Positions 38,540 to 47,687 of a DNA stretch of 64,000 nucleotides are shown here, piece by piece. The translations under genes and the position numbers were made by a program. Origin of the DNA: Onthovicinus sp900555545 (GTDB lineage Bacteria > Bacillota > Clostridia > Oscillospirales > Acutalibacteraceae). The notes under the pieces are model-generated. The model saw only the letters and a list, made by a program, of their open reading frames with translations, did no database searches and was not told the origin of the DNA. The stretch spans positions 124,001 to 188,000 of the forward strand of contig CASFPX010000001.1 in NCBI GenBank assembly GCA_949296915.1, given 5' to 3'. Position 1 is the first letter of the stretch, and each line of letters begins with the position of its first letter.

Positions 38540-39985
38540 TTACAGGGTATTGATATCCAGCACGCTGATTGCGCTGCGCATGGTCTTCTCCATGGCGAGC
38601 TTGCCGTAAGCGTCCACGTCGGCTTTGTTTTTGGGCCCATGGGTCAGGCAGGCCGGGCCGCCGATGCATCCGGACTCGCACGCCATCCCTTCAATAAAGT
38701 TTTCCTCCAGCTTATTGTGGGCAGCCTTGAGCAGCGCTGCACGGCATTCCATCAGTCCGTCGCAGGAGATGGGCTTGTATTCGAAGTCACCCGTATGGAG
38801 CAGGTCCTGTTCCGTCAGCCCCTCACGCACTGCCTCGGCCAAGCCCCCGCTGCGGGCGAAGATACGCCCGTAATAAGTGGCATTGTCCAGATACTCTTCC
38901 GGCAGCGTCGTGATGTCAATATCGCGGCTGTCAAAAAGTGCCTGGAGCTCTTCAAACGTGATGACGCAGTCGATATAGGGGCGCACAGTGTCCCACTTCT
39001 GCTCCGCCTTTTTGGCGATACACGGGCCGATGAAAATTACTTTGCACCCGGGATCGGACTGCTTCAGATAGCGGGCAATCTCCGCCATGGGGGACAGGTT
39101 GTGCGACACATGGTCCGCCAACTGCGGAAAGTTTTTGCGCACGTACATCACAAATGCCGGGCAGCAGGAGCTGGTGAGGAATTTTTTCTCATACAGTTCC
39201 TTGGCCTCCTTATAGGCGACCATATCGGCGCCGAGCGCCGCCTCCACCACTGCGTGGAACCCGAGCGCCTTGATCCCGGCGACTACGTGCTCCACACTCG
39301 TCTGCACAAATTGGCTGTAAATAGAGGGGGCGACCACGGCGTAGGTGTGGTACTTGGTGTTCTGCTCGGAGTCACGCAGGATGTGGATAGCCTCCAGAAT
39401 GTAAGATTTGTCGGAGATCGCGCCAAACGGGCACTTGTAAACACACGCGCCGCAGGAGATGCACTTCTCGTTATCAATAACAGCTTTCTGATCCTCATCC
39501 ATGCTGATCGCCTTGACCTTGCAGGCGCTCATACACGGGCGCACATCTTTGCGGATGGCACTGTATGGGCAAGCGCTCAGGCATCGCCCGCACTCCACAC
39601 ACTTGCTGCGGTCGATCGTAGCGCGGTGATCCACGATGGTGATCGCACCACGCGGACAGGAATCCACGCAGGCGTGGGAGATGCATCCACGGCATGAATC
39701 CGTGACCTTAATGCCATCTGCCGGGCACTCGTCACAGGCGATGTCGAGCACCTCCACTACATTGGGGTTGGAGTCGTCCCCGCCGACGGCCAGCTTGATG
39801 CGCTCATTGATGATTGCGCGCTCCTTATAGATGCAGCAGCGCAGCGTTGGTTTGGGGCCGGGCATGATGATCTTCGGGATCTCGGTGATATCCCTGGTCA
39901 GCCGGCCCTCATACTCCATGCGTGCCACCTCGCGCAGGACTTTGTATTTTAATTTTTGTACAGCGGTATCAAATAGTTTTTTCAT
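38540..39985 (-). CDS. [FeFe]-hydrogenase, group B-like monomer
   Basis: A 481-residue iron-only hydrogenase. Four cysteine clusters for [4Fe-4S] precede the catalytic domain: about residues 98-110, 129-139, 151-155 plus neighbours, and 175-185. H-cluster motifs are L1 TSSCCPAF (271-278), L2 PCIAKKAE (321-328) and L3 MACESGCIGGPA (434-445). The L1 TSCCP form without the W and the L3 sequence fit group B enzymes of gut Clostridia and Bacteroides rather than group A. The ATG at 39985 is preceded by an AGAGAGGTA site. It probably produces or consumes H2; its exact partner is unknown. Confidence 0.9.
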   Translation of the reverse strand: MKKLFDTAVQKLKYKVLREVARMEYEGRLTRDITEIPKIIMPGPKPTLRCCIYKERAIINERIKLAVGGDDSNPNVVEVLDIACDECPADGIKVTDSCRGCISHACVDSCPRGAITIVDHRATIDRSKCVECGRCLSACPYSAIRKDVRPCMSACKVKAISMDEDQKAVIDNEKCISCGACVYKCPFGAISDKSYILEAIHILRDSEQNTKYHTYAVVAPSIYSQFVQTSVEHVVAGIKALGFHAVVEAALGADMVAYKEAKELYEKKFLTSSCCPAFVMYVRKNFPQLADHVSHNLSPMAEIARYLKQSDPGCKVIFIGPCIAKKAEQKWDTVRPYIDCVITFEELQALFDSRDIDITTLPEEYLDNATYYGRIFARSGGLAEAVREGLTEQDLLHTGDFEYKPISCDGLMECRAALLKAAHNKLEENFIEGMACESGCIGGPACLTHGPKNKADVDAYGKLAMEKTMRSAISVLDINTL

Positions 39986-40063
39986 GTGTATTACCTCTCT
40001 GTCTCGCAGCCTGACAGGCAATTCTTTGCTTCATTCAATAGGATATCATGTTTTAATACGATG

Positions 40064-41236
40064 TCAATAATAAATTTTCTCCACACGCTTGCCCATCTTT
40101 TCCATGGCAATGGCCAGCTTGTCGAGCAGATGCAGCTTCATGCTCAGCTCCGACTGGATGGAGGGGTCGGAGTGCGCCGGATTGATCGCGGAACCGATAA
40201 ACATTTTAAGGGTCGTACAGTCCTCGTACATCAGCTTGGCCAGCAGGGCAGCCCCATCTTTCTTCTCCAATCGGTCAATCAGGCCGTCGTCCGGAGGGCT
40301 GTCGATCAGGCGGCCCAGGATCTCAAGCGCCTTGTTGAGCGTGAGAACGCCCTCCGTACACAGGTCGATTCCCTGTATGTGGCCGATGGGGGGGATATCC
40401 TTGTCAATGTAGTCAAGTGATGTTGTGATCTGCCGCCCCAGCTCCCGTGCGACGATATTGGCGCTTGTGCCGCCGCACACAGCCTTGGCGCCCTTGGAGG
40501 CCATGAAGTCGCGCACCATACGCGCATCCATCTCCTTGTTTTCGGGCGGCCCGGCGAGCAGGTTGACCGGTTTTTCGGCCAACACTTCCGCTACCAGAAC
40601 GGTGGAATCGTCCCCTGGGCGGTGATGGTAAAGGTCGTTGACCGCATCGCTGAGCGCCACGGTCAGCTGCGGCGCACCCAGTTCCAGCGCGGCGGCATTT
40701 TGCAGCCATTGGAGTACGCTGTCCCATGTCCAGCCAAAGTTCATGTTATCCCCCACGCCGGCCCAGATCACGCCGTCGCTCACCAACGTGATGATATCGC
40801 CCGGCTCTGCCTTAAAGTGCGTCTCATAGACACCGCGGCCGGAATACTCATTGTACTCCGGTCGGAACTCCTGCTGTTCGCCGTTACGCAGGTAGAAGCA
40901 GAAGGGGTTGTCGAACTCGGCCAGATATCCGTCGCCGTTTTCAGAGATCTCCAGGATGCTGAAGGTGGAGTAGGCCAGCTTGCGCACGCTGCACACGGGC
41001 AGTGTCTTGGCGATCGTCTCCACGGCCTCGCGCACGCTCGCGCCCTCATAGATCATGGTGGAGAGGATCTGGCTGGTGAGTGTGGCCAGGATATTGGCCT
41101 TGACGCCGCTGCCCAATCCATCCGCCAGCACGGCGATCAGCGTGCCGCCACGGCGCATGATGCGCACCTTGTCCCCGCACAGCTCTTCGCCCTTTTTGTT
41201 CAGGCTCCGGTAGGCGGTCTGTACATAAATGCCCAT
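40064..41236 (-). CDS. SpoIIE-like PP2C protein phosphatase
   Basis: A 390-residue protein whose N-terminal half is a PPM/SpoIIE phosphatase domain: DKVRIMRRGGTLIAVLADGLGSGVKAN has the metal-binding Asp-Gly, and DIITLVSDGVIWAG plus HHRPGDDSTVLV the later aspartates. The C-terminal half (about 240-390) is helical and not recognised. The start is ATG 41236 or GTG 41245; with GTG it would overlap the upstream hydS stop. PP2C genes next to PAS-bearing [FeFe]-hydrogenases are known in Clostridia, where the pair is thought to convert H2 or redox level into a phosphorylation signal. The target protein is unknown. Confidence 0.87.
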   Translation of the reverse strand: MGIYVQTAYRSLNKKGEELCGDKVRIMRRGGTLIAVLADGLGSGVKANILATLTSQILSTMIYEGASVREAVETIAKTLPVCSVRKLAYSTFSILEISENGDGYLAEFDNPFCFYLRNGEQQEFRPEYNEYSGRGVYETHFKAEPGDIITLVSDGVIWAGVGDNMNFGWTWDSVLQWLQNAAALELGAPQLTVALSDAVNDLYHHRPGDDSTVLVAEVLAEKPVNLLAGPPENKEMDARMVRDFMASKGAKAVCGGTSANIVARELGRQITTSLDYIDKDIPPIGHIQGIDLCTEGVLTLNKALEILGRLIDSPPDDGLIDRLEKKDGAALLAKLMYEDCTTLKMFIGSAINPAHSDPSIQSELSMKLHLLDKLAIAMEKMGKRVEKIYY

Positions 41237-41237
41237 A

Positions 41238-42944
41238 TCACTCACCGTCGCTTTCCAGCATCTTTTTGAGCTTGGTGAGCGTCACCTTGGTCTCGGCGGT
41301 TGTCTCGCCCAGCAGGCTTGCGATCTCCTGCGCGACGACCATCTGCTTTTCGATGACGTTCTGCGCCATGCTGACGGTATCATCGCGCAGCTTAACCATA
41401 TCCGCACGGCGGCGCTCCTCCTGTGTGATGTCCTTAAAGACACCCATGACCATGTTGTTCTCCGGGATATAGACAATGCTCATCATCAGGATCAGGCCAT
41501 AGCGGGGCAGTTCGATCTTTTTGTCCGTGACATCATTCTGCGTATCGAAAACCCCCAAGAAGTCCTGCGTGTCGAGAATTTCGTACAGGCCCTTTTGCAG
41601 CGCCTGGGCGCGGGTGATGCCGAACGCACGCTCCGCCGCAGGGTTGAATTCCACGATATTCAGATCGCTGTCCGCAATGATGGTGATATTGGGCGTCTGT
41701 GTCATGACGGTATTGGAGAGGGACTCCGCCCGCTGGCGCATGTACGGCACGCACATGGTCAGCTCCGCCTTGCCCTGATAGACGGCGATGGCTTTATCGC
41801 GGCAGGTGGGGTACCCGCAGGAGCCGCAGTTGAGCTCCTGGGCCTTGGTCTCCTTGCCGATCTTGCGCAGGATGGCGCGAATTGTCGCCTCATCCGGGAT
41901 ATTTTTCTTATCCTCGCGGCCGAGGAACATCTTGTGGATATCAGGTTCGCCTGTGGTTTCCGGATAGGCGGTGCCCGTCTTGGCAACGTGCTTTTTCAGC
42001 TTAATGGAACCGGTAAAGCGGTTGGCGCCCATATTGCCGCGCGCCGGGCCGTTGACACAGCCGCCCTTGCAGGCGTTGAGCTCGATGAAGCAGTGCTCAA
42101 TCTCCCCCGCGCGAATGGACTCAAAGACCTCCTTGCACTCGTCGATCCCATCTACACCGGAGAAGTCATATTTATCCACCGGACCGAGTGCTTTTACTGT
42201 CTTGATGATGCCGCCGGATACGGGGTACAGGCGCATGATCTCCGCATTGGGACGCAGGAACTCGGCCTCTTCACAGGCAGATACGTCGATCTGCTCCTCA
42301 GAGAACCACTGGGCCAGATCGCCAAAGTTGAGCACGTAGTCGATCTGGGTGTTATGCCGGATGTCAGTGCTCTCGCCCTTTTTGGCAATGCACGGGCCAA
42401 TGAATACAGTGACAGCATCCGGCCCGAACTGGCGCTTGATCAGCTCGCCGCACACGACCATCGGACTCTGGACCGGTGCCAGGTAGGGAACCATATCCGG
42501 ATAGTACTTCTCCACCAGGTCGTTGATCACCGGGCAGCAGGTGGTCAGGATATTCTTCATCTCCCCCTGCTGGGCCAGACGGTAGTATTCCCGGGAGACA
42601 TACGCCGCCGCATAGGACACCTGCGCCGTTCCGTAGAATCCGAGCTGTTTCAGCGCCCCTGCGATCTTTCCGTCGCTGTCCACCGGAAAGTCCGAGAAAA
42701 AGGATGGAGCGATGGCGGCAATCACCTGACGGCCCATTTTAATCTGCCGCCGGACCTCCGGCAGGTCGCTGTGTAGGGTTTTGGCCCCCTGTGGGCACTC
42801 GTTGATGCAGCTGCCGCAGAGCAGGCAGTCTGTGTCCAGGATGCGCGCCTGCTCATCTGTAAATTTGATGGATTTGACCGGGCAGACTTTCAGGCAGCGG
42901 TAACAGCTCCTGCAATCCGCCTCTTTTAAACCGATGATTCCCAT
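41238..42944 (-). CDS. Sensory [FeFe]-hydrogenase with PAS domain (HydS-like)
   Basis: A 568-residue protein. Two [4Fe-4S] clusters at Cys11-21 and Cys40-50; H-cluster L1 TTCCPV (134-139), L2 GPCIAKKG (Cys185), L3 NACKGGC (Cys292, Cys296); an extra cysteine cluster NCGSCGYPTC (372-381) with Cys398; a PAS domain (about 430-510, NITIIADSDLNIVEFNPAAE); and a C-terminal helical tail suited to dimerisation. L1 has TTCCPV instead of TSCCPAW, a change seen in the group C sensory class with low catalytic activity. The ATG at 42944 has GGTGAG upstream. It heads the phosphatase-hydrogenase-ferredoxin set and is the candidate H2 sensor. Confidence 0.9.
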   Translation of the reverse strand: MGIIGLKEADCRSCYRCLKVCPVKSIKFTDEQARILDTDCLLCGSCINECPQGAKTLHSDLPEVRRQIKMGRQVIAAIAPSFFSDFPVDSDGKIAGALKQLGFYGTAQVSYAAAYVSREYYRLAQQGEMKNILTTCCPVINDLVEKYYPDMVPYLAPVQSPMVVCGELIKRQFGPDAVTVFIGPCIAKKGESTDIRHNTQIDYVLNFGDLAQWFSEEQIDVSACEEAEFLRPNAEIMRLYPVSGGIIKTVKALGPVDKYDFSGVDGIDECKEVFESIRAGEIEHCFIELNACKGGCVNGPARGNMGANRFTGSIKLKKHVAKTGTAYPETTGEPDIHKMFLGREDKKNIPDEATIRAILRKIGKETKAQELNCGSCGYPTCRDKAIAVYQGKAELTMCVPYMRQRAESLSNTVMTQTPNITIIADSDLNIVEFNPAAERAFGITRAQALQKGLYEILDTQDFLGVFDTQNDVTDKKIELPRYGLILMMSIVYIPENNMVMGVFKDITQEERRRADMVKLRDDTVSMAQNVIEKQMVVAQEIASLLGETTAETKVTLTKLKKMLESDGE

Positions 42945-43124
42945 TTTTCTCACCACGTTAAAGTAATAGATCAAATTGTGTATGCCAATACAGAAACAGA
43001 ACGTTCGCCACGTTCTGCCTCTTTTCATTTTAACATGTTTTCCGGCGTAATAAAATAGGTCAATTTAGACGAGAAACGCCCGTATTTTTTGCAAAACAGG
43101 ACGAAAATCCGGACGACGCCACTC

Positions 43125-43856
43125 TTATAGAAAGCCGCCGTCCGCACCGAGCACCTGCCCGGTGATGAATCCTGCCGCCTCCGATGCCAAAAAGGCCACC
43201 GCCGCCGCCACGTCCTCCGGTTCTCCCAGCCGGCCCACAGGGGTCTCCTCACACAGCGATGCCATTGTCTCCGCGCTGTGGCGGGCGTTCATATCTGTGC
43301 GGATCACGCCCGGGGCCACGGCGTTGACGGTGATGCCGGACGGGCCGAGCTCCTTGGCGAGCGCCTTGGTCAGGCCGATCACCCCGGCCTTGGCGGCGGA
43401 GTAGACCGCCTCACAGGAGGCGCCGGATACCCCCCACATGGAAGAGATATTGATAATACGGCCGTACTTTTCATGGACCATGCCCGGGATCACCGCCCTG
43501 CAGCAATAGAATACACCGTCCAGATCTGCGCCCATCACGCGCCGCCATTCGTCATCGGTCGTATCGGTCAGCAGGCCAAAGGAATCCACCCCAGCGTTGT
43601 TGACCAGGATGAGCGGCGTCCCCATTTGGCTCCGGATTTCCGAATACATCTGCGCCACCGCAGCGCTATCCGCCACATCACAGGCAAACAATTCCGCACG
43701 CACCCCAAAGGCCTGACAGTGTTCAGCCGTCTGTTCCGCACCCTGCCGGTTTTGATGGTAATGCACAGCGATATCCAATCCCTGTTGTGCCAATGCCAGC
43801 GCCGCTGCTGCGCCGATCCCACGGGATGCGCCTGTGACCAGTGCTGTTTTTGACAT
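43125..43856 (-). CDS. FabG-like short-chain dehydrogenase
   Basis: A 243-residue classical SDR. The NADP-binding motif TGASRGIGAAAALAL opens the protein; the catalytic set is Ser (INISSMWG), Tyr-x-x-x-Lys (YSAAKAG); GVIRTDMNA and VLGADGGFL complete the fold. It could be a 3-oxoacyl-ACP reductase or another ketone reductase; no acyl-lipid genes are adjacent, so the substrate stays open. A GGGGGCGG site precedes the ATG. It has its own promoter. Confidence 0.88.
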   Translation of the reverse strand: MSKTALVTGASRGIGAAAALALAQQGLDIAVHYHQNRQGAEQTAEHCQAFGVRAELFACDVADSAAVAQMYSEIRSQMGTPLILVNNAGVDSFGLLTDTTDDEWRRVMGADLDGVFYCCRAVIPGMVHEKYGRIINISSMWGVSGASCEAVYSAAKAGVIGLTKALAKELGPSGITVNAVAPGVIRTDMNARHSAETMASLCEETPVGRLGEPEDVAAAVAFLASEAAGFITGQVLGADGGFL

Positions 43857-43883
43857 TTGACCGCCCCCATTCCGTTTGTTCCC

Positions 43884-43912
43884 ATTATATCGTGTTCAAA
43901 AGATTTTGGCAA
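43884..43912 (-). promoter_or_regulatory. Promoter of the SDR gene
   Basis: Minus strand TTGCCA (43907-43912), 17-nt spacer, perfect TATAAT (43884-43889). Confidence 0.78.
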
Positions 43913-43968
43913 ATTGGGGATGGCAATTTTTGCAGTGTGGGGGGCGGCATTCCAGGCGTGCATGAAAT

Positions 43969-43997
43969 TTGACGAAGCTTTATAATCATGATACAAT
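43969..43997 (+). promoter_or_regulatory. Promoter of the metallophosphoesterase gene
   Basis: TTGACG (43969-43974), 17-nt spacer, TACAAT (43992-43997), 39 nt before the ATG. Confidence 0.78.
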
Positions 43998-44035
43998 GCA
44001 CTTGCGAATAACAGCGGAGGGAGAGAGAAACAAAA

Positions 44036-45118
44036 ATGGATCGAATGAAAAAGTCCAGGAAGATAAAAGCGGTGTTGGCATCCTGTATTGCATTGCTGGT
44101 GATTGCCGGAATCATACTGGGGGTCTGCCTTTACAAGCCATGGTTCAACGGAGCGTGGAACGGCGATTTTAACGCGCAGGAATGCCTGCGTATCACCAAG
44201 AGCGGCGAGGATTTAAAGGCCCTTCAGATTACGGATCTACACGTGGATCACACGAATGAACAGCATGACAGGATATGGAAGAACCTTGACGCTTTGCTCC
44301 AAAACAATGACTTTGATTTGGCAGTGGTGACAGGGGATTGGACCTCCGATGAAGAGAATATTCCCCCGACCGAAAAGCTGATCGAGGTGATGGATGCTTG
44401 CGGCAAGCCGTGGGCGGTGATCTTTGGCAATCATGATTCCGAGGGGAAGGCCACACGAGAGGAGCTGGCCGATTTATTCTTAAAGGCGAAAAACTGCCTG
44501 TTTGCCAAAGGGCCGGAGGAGCTTAGCGGCGTTGGGAATTATGTAATCAACGTATATGACCACGAGGATCCCGATCATTTGGACGCTGCGCTGTTCTTGA
44601 TGGATTCCCACTACGCCAAGGCTGGGACGATGGATTACCGGCCACTCTATCGGGACCAGATCAAATGGTACGAGCGAAATGTGGATGGCCTGCAACAGGC
44701 TTACGCTGGACAGACCGGGAACGGTGCACAGACCCTGCCGAGCCTGTTGTTTATTCATGTCCCGCTCAATGAGTACGCGGACGGATGGGAACAGGCCAAG
44801 GTTGCGACCGAAAATCACTTGCACGGCAGCAATAATGAGGATGTTTACTGCCCATATATCAACACCGGAATGTTTCGGGCGATTGAGGAGAAGCAAAGCA
44901 CCAAGGCCGTGTTTGCCGGCCACGATCACGCCAACACCTCTGCGGTATGGTACCATGATGTTTTGCTGGCATATGGCGTACAAACCGGTGTGTGCGAGAC
45001 AGATCCCTATGCTTCGACCATGCGCAAGGGGGCAAACCTGATCACATTAAAGGATGATGGAACAGTTCTGGTGGATCAGATCCTGACGGCATCCTATCCC
45101 ACGACAACAGGGAACTGA
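44036..45118 (+). CDS. Membrane-anchored metallophosphoesterase
   Basis: A 360-residue calcineurin-like phosphoesterase with an N-terminal membrane helix (VLASCIALLVIAGIILGVCLY), placing the catalytic domain outside the cell. Metal ligands appear in order: ITDLHVDH (DxH), VVTGDWTSDE (GDxx), FGNHDSEG (GNHD), FIHVPLNEY and AGHDHANT (GHxH). Similar proteins act as purple-acid-like or sphingomyelin-type phosphodiesterases; the substrate is unknown. GGAGGGAG lies 11 nt before the ATG at 44036; a second ATG 9 nt later is possible. Confidence 0.9.
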   Translation: MDRMKKSRKIKAVLASCIALLVIAGIILGVCLYKPWFNGAWNGDFNAQECLRITKSGEDLKALQITDLHVDHTNEQHDRIWKNLDALLQNNDFDLAVVTGDWTSDEENIPPTEKLIEVMDACGKPWAVIFGNHDSEGKATREELADLFLKAKNCLFAKGPEELSGVGNYVINVYDHEDPDHLDAALFLMDSHYAKAGTMDYRPLYRDQIKWYERNVDGLQQAYAGQTGNGAQTLPSLLFIHVPLNEYADGWEQAKVATENHLHGSNNEDVYCPYINTGMFRAIEEKQSTKAVFAGHDHANTSAVWYHDVLLAYGVQTGVCETDPYASTMRKGANLITLKDDGTVLVDQILTASYPTTTGN

Positions 45119-45188
45119 TTCCGGCGGAAAAATATCCGGCAAAACAACCGGTTTATACAATTTTTATTTGGATTCTTCAGTTCTTCTC

Positions 45189-45217
45189 TTGAATCTTAAG
45201 CCGGAATTATATATAAT
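45189..45217 (+). promoter_or_regulatory. Promoter of the decarboxylase-subunit genes
   Basis: TTGAAT (45189-45194), 17-nt spacer, perfect TATAAT (45212-45217). Confidence 0.8.
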
Positions 45218-45279
45218 TGTAATAGTATGCGCCCACAAGAGGGGTGTAAAAACAAAAGAAAGAATAAGGATGTTGAGAC

Positions 45280-46413
45280 ATGGAAATTTTGAACCAATTC
45301 ATCTCCCTGTTCAGCAACGTCACCGAAATCACCTGGCAGGGTGTGGTCATGTGGATCATCGGCGGCGTACTGATCTACCTTGCGATTAAAAAGGATATGG
45401 AGCCGACGCTCCTGCTCCCGATGGGTTTTGGCGCGATCCTTGTGAACCTGCCCCTCTCCGGTGCGGTAACCCAGGGCGCGGAGGTTGGACCGATCGATAC
45501 CCTCTTTAACGCAGGTATTGCCAACGAGCTCTTCCCGTTGCTGCTGTTTATCGGTATCGGCGCGATGATTGACTTTGGCCCGCTGCTCTCCAATCCCAAG
45601 CTGTTCCTGTTCGGCGCGGCGGCACAGTTTGGTATCTTCTTTACCTACTCCCTCGCCTCCCTGTTCGGCTTTACCCCGCAGGATGCGGCGAGCGTCGCCA
45701 TCATCGGTGCGGCGGACGGCCCCACCTCCATCTTTGTGGCAAACTACTACGGTTCCCAGTACATGGGGGCGATCATGGTGGCCGCTTACTCCTATATGGC
45801 GCTTGTCCCAATCATTCAGCCACCGATCATCAAGCTCTGCACTACGAAGAAAGAGCGCTTGATCCGCATGAAGTACAACCCGCAGCATATTTCCAAGACG
45901 ACGAAGATTCTCTTCCCCATTGTGATTACTGCCATCGTCGGCCTGGTGGCGCCCAAGTCCGTTGCCCTTGTCGGTTTCCTGATGTTCGGTAACTTGATCC
46001 GCGAGTGTGGCGTGCTTGATCAGCTGTCCAAGAGCGCACAGAACGAACTGGCCAACCTGATCACCATTCTGCTCGGCCTGACTGTTGCCGCCCGGATGCG
46101 CGGCGAGGACTTCCTGCAGTGGCAGACCCTGCTCATCCTCGGCCTGGGCTTAGTCGCCTTTGTGGTCGATACTGCCGGCGGCGTACTGTTTGCCAAGGTG
46201 TACAACCTCTTTGCCAGGGAGAAGATCAACCCCATGATCGGTGCGGCCGGTATCTCCGCCTTCCCGATGTCCTCCCGCGTGGTCCACAAGATGGGTCTCA
46301 AGGAGGATCCGCAGAACTTCCTGCTGATGCACTCCGCAGGGGTCAACGTCTCCGGTCAGATTGCCTCCGTTATTGCGGGCGGTATGATCATGAACCTGGT
46401 TCCGCTGGCATAA
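45280..46413 (+). CDS. Na+-translocating decarboxylase beta subunit (OadB/GcdB family)
   Basis: A 377-residue integral membrane protein of the beta subunit family that couples decarboxylation of carboxybiotin to Na+ export. There are about 11 helices with the re-entrant signature GAADGPTSIFVANYYG (Asp of the Na+ site), MWIIGGVLIYLAIKKDMEPTLLLPMGFGAILVNLP, and the C-terminal GISAFPMSSRVVHKMGLKEDPQNFLLMHSAGVNVSGQIASVIAGG block. The carboxyltransferase alpha subunit and biotin protein are not adjacent, so the enzyme complex must be completed from elsewhere or this is an orphan. It is followed by a small gamma-like gene 33 nt on. Confidence 0.95.
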   Translation: MEILNQFISLFSNVTEITWQGVVMWIIGGVLIYLAIKKDMEPTLLLPMGFGAILVNLPLSGAVTQGAEVGPIDTLFNAGIANELFPLLLFIGIGAMIDFGPLLSNPKLFLFGAAAQFGIFFTYSLASLFGFTPQDAASVAIIGAADGPTSIFVANYYGSQYMGAIMVAAYSYMALVPIIQPPIIKLCTTKKERLIRMKYNPQHISKTTKILFPIVITAIVGLVAPKSVALVGFLMFGNLIRECGVLDQLSKSAQNELANLITILLGLTVAARMRGEDFLQWQTLLILGLGLVAFVVDTAGGVLFAKVYNLFAREKINPMIGAAGISAFPMSSRVVHKMGLKEDPQNFLLMHSAGVNVSGQIASVIAGGMIMNLVPLA

Positions 46414-46446
46414 GGGCGTAATTGAGCTGAAAGGAGTTTGACTGCT

Positions 46447-46641
46447 ATGTTTTCTTTGAGCATTATCAATTTGAGTGCGTTTTTATCTTCCCTGCCGACG
46501 CTGCTGATCGGCATGATCGGTATTTTTATCGTCATTGGTGTCATTGTGGTGTGCATGGTTATACTGGAAAAGGTCTTTTCCGATAAGCCGCGCACCAAGA
46601 AGCACAAAAAGGGTGACGCCTCCGATGAGGCGCAGGCGTAA
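46447..46641 (+). CDS. Small OadG-like (gamma) subunit
   Basis: A 64-residue protein with one membrane helix (LLIGMIGIFIVIGVIVVCMVIL) and a highly basic cytosolic tail (KPRTKKHKKGDASDEAQA), the build of decarboxylase gamma subunits that anchor the complex. AAGGAG lies 9 nt before the ATG at 46447. It is co-transcribed with the beta subunit and ends in the terminator at 46665-46710. Assignment rests on size, topology and position more than on sequence motifs. Confidence 0.72.
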   Translation: MFSLSIINLSAFLSSLPTLLIGMIGIFIVIGVIVVCMVILEKVFSDKPRTKKHKKGDASDEAQA

Positions 46642-46664
46642 CACGCGATAAACAATAAAATTTT

Positions 46665-46710
46665 CCCCGGCGGGCGGCCGTACCATCTGCTCGGCCGGGG
46701 ATTTGTTTTT
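46665..46710 (+). terminator. Terminator of the decarboxylase-subunit operon
   Basis: Stem CCCCGGC/GCCGGGG (46665-46671, 46694-46700) with a large inner loop, followed by ATTTGTTTTT. Confidence 0.7.
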
Positions 46711-46752
46711 GTGAAGAATCAGTCGGCCGATTGAGCCTGATGGAGGGAAAGA

Positions 46753-47493
46753 ATGATGACAACTGGACTGATCGCCATGCTTGGGATCTCCGCAGCGGAG
46801 ATCGTGTTTGTCCCCTGGTTCCTATATGCCGAGTACCCCAAGCGGAATTACAAATCCTTGACGTTGAAGATGGTTTGCTCTGCGATTTTTATCGCGGTTG
46901 CGATCGCCTGCATCGCGTGCTCTGGCAATGTAGGCATCTACTCCTGGATCATCCTCGCCGCGCTCATCTGTTCACTGGTGGGGGACTTTTTATTGCATTA
47001 TGAGGATGTCATTGAAAATCACGACTATTTCTTTTATGGGATGATCGCCTTTGGCATCGCGCACCTGCTGTATCTGGCGGACTATATTTATATTCTTACC
47101 GCCAAACTGCCGCAGGTCAAGCCGTTCTCCTGGTGGGAGCTGGCGGCGCTTGTGATCGCACTGGCCATTGCGCAGACGGGCAACAAGATGTTCCACCTGA
47201 AGCCCGGAAAGCTGAAGATCCCGCTGTATGTGTACACGACAATCCTGGTGTGCACGGTGATCCACGCCTGCTATCTGGCCGCCCAATACTATTTGGCCGG
47301 TTTGGCAGACGGCGCCATGGTGCTCCTGTTCCTCGGCGGAGGCGGCCTGCTGTTTGCCACGTCGGACGCGCTGATCGGAATCCTGCACTTTGGCGATAAA
47401 AAACCGCGCCCGATGCGGATTGTCAACATTGTCACCTACTATGCGGCGCAGTGCCTGCTCGCGGGGACGATCCTGTATCTGGGCGCGCTATAG
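46753..47493 (+). CDS. YhhN-family (lysoplasmalogenase-like) membrane protein
   Basis: A 246-residue protein with about eight membrane helices and the YhhN motifs ICSLVGDFLLHYED (acidic residues in helix) and FATSDALIGILHFG. Eukaryotic and Legionella members cleave the vinyl-ether bond of lysoplasmalogens; many anaerobic Clostridia contain plasmalogens, so the role is plausible here. GGAGGG precedes the ATG. A terminator follows at 47560-47594. Confidence 0.85.
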   Translation: MMTTGLIAMLGISAAEIVFVPWFLYAEYPKRNYKSLTLKMVCSAIFIAVAIACIACSGNVGIYSWIILAALICSLVGDFLLHYEDVIENHDYFFYGMIAFGIAHLLYLADYIYILTAKLPQVKPFSWWELAALVIALAIAQTGNKMFHLKPGKLKIPLYVYTTILVCTVIHACYLAAQYYLAGLADGAMVLLFLGGGGLLFATSDALIGILHFGDKKPRPMRIVNIVTYYAAQCLLAGTILYLGAL

Positions 47494-47559
47494 AACGCGA
47501 TGGGAAGATGGGCGTTTCTCCAGGAATAGGTTAATTGATGATAATCGGATATTAAATTC

Positions 47560-47594
47560 AAAAAGCAAGGCCGGTCAAACCGGCCTTGCTTTTT
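47560..47594. terminator. Strong bidirectional terminator
   Basis: Perfect 15-bp stem AAAAAGCAAGGCCGG/CCGGCCTTGCTTTTT (47560-47574, 47580-47594), 5-nt loop. It separates the YhhN gene from the convergent gene at 47688. Confidence 0.95.
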
Positions 47595-47687
47595 GGCTGC
47601 ATGGTAATTTATCCCACCGCTTTTTTTCGGAAAAAGGATCTTGATACGGGGAATAAATTGAAAAATGACGCGCGCAGAAGCTGGAAA

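Noticed and set aside
41229..42776. 515-codon plus-strand frame opposite hydS
   Set aside because: Antisense shadow of a gene with intact H-cluster and PAS motifs. The same applies to the long opposite-strand frames at 14615-15982, 31921-33261, 34907-36286 and 38387-39697.
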